NCBI GenBank assembly: GCA_015655565.1
Contig: JAATEU010000352.1
Span: forward strand, 1 to 8,104
Source of the DNA: Clostridiales bacterium
GTDB lineage: Bacteria; Bacillota; Clostridia; Lachnospirales; Lachnospiraceae
DNA: 8,104 nt
Direction: 5' to 3'
In this document: one piece after another, positions 6,298-8,104 of the stretch
Numbering within the stretch: the stretch's first letter is position 1
Layout: every line of letters begins with the position of its first letter
Made by a program: the position numbers and the translations under genes
Notes under the pieces: generated by a model
What the model saw: only the letters and a program-made list of their open reading frames with translations
Database searches by the model: none
Told to the model about the DNA's origin: nothing

Positions 6298-7407
6298 ATG
6301 GATAAATTAAAAATATTACAAGTCAATAAATTATACTTTCCGGTTACCGGCGGAATTGAACGGGTTGTACAACAGATAGCGGAAGGATTAAAAGACAAAA
6401 CCGACATGGAAGTATTAGTCTGCCGGGAACGTGGTAAATCAGTTACGGAAGAAATTAATGGAGTAAAAGTTTATCGTGCAGGCAGCCTGGGTGTATTATT
6501 TTCTATGCCGATATCGTTAGCTTTCTTTAGAATGTTACGGAAATTAGCGAAAGATAAAGATGTACTTCATTTTCATATGCCTTTTCCTTTAGGAGATTTG
6601 GCTTGTTTGTTATCAGGTTATAAAGGGAAAGTAATCATCTGGTGGCATAGTGACATAGTAAGGCAAAAAAAATTAATGAAACTGTATAGGCCAATCATGG
6701 AATGGCTTTTAAAAAGGGCAGATGTTATAATTGTTGCAACCCAGGGACATATTGATGGTTCTGATTATCTTCCGAAGTACAGAAATAAGTGTGTAATTAT
6801 TCCGTTCGGTGTTGAACCTGTCATTGAACAAAAAGGGGAGCAATATCTTAAGAAAGCGGCTGCGATACATAAAGATAAAATAAGTCTTTTATTTGTAGGC
6901 CGCCTTGTATATTATAAGGGCTGCGAGGTACTTTTAAAAGCTATTGGTAAAGTTGAAGGAATTGAATTAACCCTGGTTGGAAGCGGGGAATTAGAGAATA
7001 AGTTAAAAGAAGAAGCTGTTATGCTTGGAGTAGAAAGTAAGATACATTTTCGCGGAAACCTAAATGAGCAAGAGCTTAATCAAGTATTTGAAGATTGTGA
7101 TGTATTTGTGCTGCCTTCAATACTTAAAAGTGAAGCATTTGGATTAGTTCAAATAGAAGCAATGGCATATGGAAAACCCGTAATTAATACAGATCTTCCA
7201 AGCGGTGTACCTTATGTAAGTTTAGATCATATTACCGGTTTGACTGTGCCCCCGGATGATGTACAAGCTTTGGCGGATGCAATCCAGTGGATGGTAGAGC
7301 ATGAAGAAGAAAGAATTGAGATGGGAAGAAAAGCAAGAAAACGAGTAAAAGAATGCTTTCAGATGGAAAGCATGCTAAGTAAGGTACTTGATGTTTATCA
7401 AAGTTAA
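6298..7407 (+). CDS. GT4-family glycosyltransferase
   Basis: This is a cytoplasmic, retaining GT-B glycosyltransferase that should add a sugar to the growing lipid-linked glycan. It has 369 residues, the normal size. The N-terminal domain carries NKLYFPVTGGIERVV (10-24, acceptor-side glycine loop) and H117 in WWHSD. The donor domain starts near LLFVGRLVYYKG (197-208) and continues with LVGSG (226-230). The diagnostic E-x7-E motif is SEAFGLVQIEAMA (278-290; E279 and E287). GGAGG at 6288-6292, five bases upstream, fixes the ATG at 6298. A TTG at 6283 in the same frame would have its own ribosome site inside the gene and is rejected. It follows the reductase after 59 bp with no terminator. The donor sugar is not predictable; mannosyl- and rhamnosyltransferases share this motif set. 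Confidence 0.93.
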   Translation: MDKLKILQVNKLYFPVTGGIERVVQQIAEGLKDKTDMEVLVCRERGKSVTEEINGVKVYRAGSLGVLFSMPISLAFFRMLRKLAKDKDVLHFHMPFPLGDLACLLSGYKGKVIIWWHSDIVRQKKLMKLYRPIMEWLLKRADVIIVATQGHIDGSDYLPKYRNKCVIIPFGVEPVIEQKGEQYLKKAAAIHKDKISLLFVGRLVYYKGCEVLLKAIGKVEGIELTLVGSGELENKLKEEAVMLGVESKIHFRGNLNEQELNQVFEDCDVFVLPSILKSEAFGLVQIEAMAYGKPVINTDLPSGVPYVSLDHITGLTVPPDDVQALADAIQWMVEHEEERIEMGRKARKRVKECFQMESMLSKVLDVYQS

Positions 7408-7463
7408 TTATAAGTAAATATAGCATAAATACAGATTATTATTGAAAAATGTCATAATTTATA

Positions 7464-7492
7464 TTGTATATATGAAATAAGTAAGTTATAAT
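7464..7492 (+). promoter_or_regulatory. Possible internal promoter before the last glycosyltransferase
   Basis: A perfect -10 box TATAAT (7487-7492) lies 17 bases after TTGTAT (7464-7469), which matches the -35 consensus at only its first three positions. It falls in the 137-bp AT-rich gap between the two glycosyltransferase genes and would give a leader of about 45 bases. In such AT-rich DNA the match could be chance. Confidence 0.3.
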
Positions 7493-7544
7493 TATAAAAT
7501 GCTGGAGTTAATAGTCCCTTTTGGGTTAGAAATGGGGAAACATT

Positions 7545-8104
7545 GTGAAAATAGCATTTGATGCTCAATTGTTAATAAAAGGTGATAAAACAGGAATAGG
7601 ATGGTGCGCAGAAAACATATTAATGCAGATGTCTGAGTCTAGTGAGAATTCATACCAATTGAACTGTTTTACACTTGGATATTCCAAAGAACAATTAGAA
7701 AATGTCAATAAATATAGCAGGTTAGGTTATCAGATTAATAAATGCATATGGTTTCACAATGCAATATATCGGATAATGTGGAACTTTTTTTCCGTACCCT
7801 ATTCGATATTCTTCGGGAAAAGTGCAGATGTGACGCTGTTCTTTAATTATGTAATTCCCCCTGGGGTTAAGGGCAGGAAAATTACAATCGTACATGATAT
7901 AGCCTATAAAGCTTATCCGGAAACCGTTCGAAAGAGGACAAGACAATTACTTAATATGGCACTTGCGAAATCCTGTGCCAGAGCAGATAAAATTATAACA
8001 GTGTCTGAATTTAGTAAGCTGGAAATAATGAAATATCTGGGAATTAATCCGGAAAAAATTGTAGTGATGCCTAATGGTGTTGACTTTTCTTTATACCATC
8101 CTAA
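7545..8104 (+). CDS. GT4-like glycosyltransferase, N-terminal part (runs off the window)
   Basis: An open frame runs from a GTG at 7545 to the window end, giving 186 codons without a stop. GGGGA at 7534-7538, six bases upstream, supports the GTG. An ATG at 7532 is in another frame. The protein begins MKIAFDAQLLI, with the loop GDKTGIGW (13-20). It continues with TIVHDIAYKAYPETV (114-128), ADKIITVSEFSK (147-158) and KIVVMPNGVD (171-180). These are the N-domain and linker motifs of GT4-type mannosyl/rhamnosyltransferases in O-antigen and S-layer glycan clusters. The donor-binding domain with the E-x7-E motif would lie beyond the edge. It probably extends the same lipid-linked glycan as its neighbours. 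Confidence 0.88.
   Translation, partial: MKIAFDAQLLIKGDKTGIGWCAENILMQMSESSENSYQLNCFTLGYSKEQLENVNKYSRLGYQINKCIWFHNAIYRIMWNFFSVPYSIFFGKSADVTLFFNYVIPPGVKGRKITIVHDIAYKAYPETVRKRTRQLLNMALAKSCARADKIITVSEFSKLEIMKYLGINPEKIVVMPNGVDFSLYHP

Noticed and set aside
7232..7426. 64-codon minus-strand open frame
   Set aside because: It is antisense to the end of the GT4 gene with no supporting signals.
7722..7946. 74-codon minus-strand open frame
   Set aside because: It is antisense to the clear GT4-like frame that starts at 7545.

Overview
The window is part of a cell-surface polysaccharide or glycan assembly locus from a low-GC, AT-rich Gram-positive anaerobe. A clostridial organism of the Lachnospiraceae type is my best guess. 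The reasons are the strong AGGAGG-type ribosome sites, AT-rich intergenic DNA, AAA/ATA/TTA-rich codon use, and protein families typical of Firmicute glycan clusters. The species cannot be named from the sequence.

Left part (1-1890, plus strand): a possible tail of an upstream gene is followed by a two-gene ABC-2 polysaccharide exporter. This consists of a Wzm/TagG-type permease (98-874, TTG start) and a Wzt/TagH-type ATPase (976-1713). The ATPase has only the nucleotide-binding domain and lacks the C-terminal glycan-recognition domain of long Wzt proteins. Four tandem copies of a ~19-bp repeat begin inside its stop codon, and a long hairpin that probably ends the transcript follows.

Middle part (2070-4447, minus strand): two genes run against the rest. 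One is a small KdgF-like cupin (2070-2396). The other is a large multi-pass O-antigen-ligase/Wzy_C family protein (2612-4447) with an extra ~145-residue extracytoplasmic domain. A compact GC-richer nested stem-loop (2501-2590) lies between them. The ligase gene has its own good-looking promoter (4493-4521), which also argues for the internal start at 4447.

Right part (4845-8104, plus strand): a ~400-bp leader with a clean 8-bp hairpin precedes a small polyprenyl-phosphate glycosylphosphotransferase. That gene overlaps an NAD-dependent epimerase/reductase by 4 bp. A GT4 glycosyltransferase follows, then a second GT4-like glycosyltransferase (GTG start at 7545) that runs off the window.

Working model (inference): the phosphotransferase loads the first sugar-1-phosphate onto undecaprenyl phosphate, with the reductase helping to make or finish that sugar. 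The GT4 enzymes extend the chain on the cytoplasmic face and the ABC exporter flips it. The Wzy_C protein then moves the glycan to an acceptor outside the membrane. An ABC exporter together with a Wzy_C protein in an organism with no visible LPS genes resembles the S-layer glycoprotein glycan clusters of Bacillales. No mobile element, CRISPR array, tRNA or rRNA was seen.
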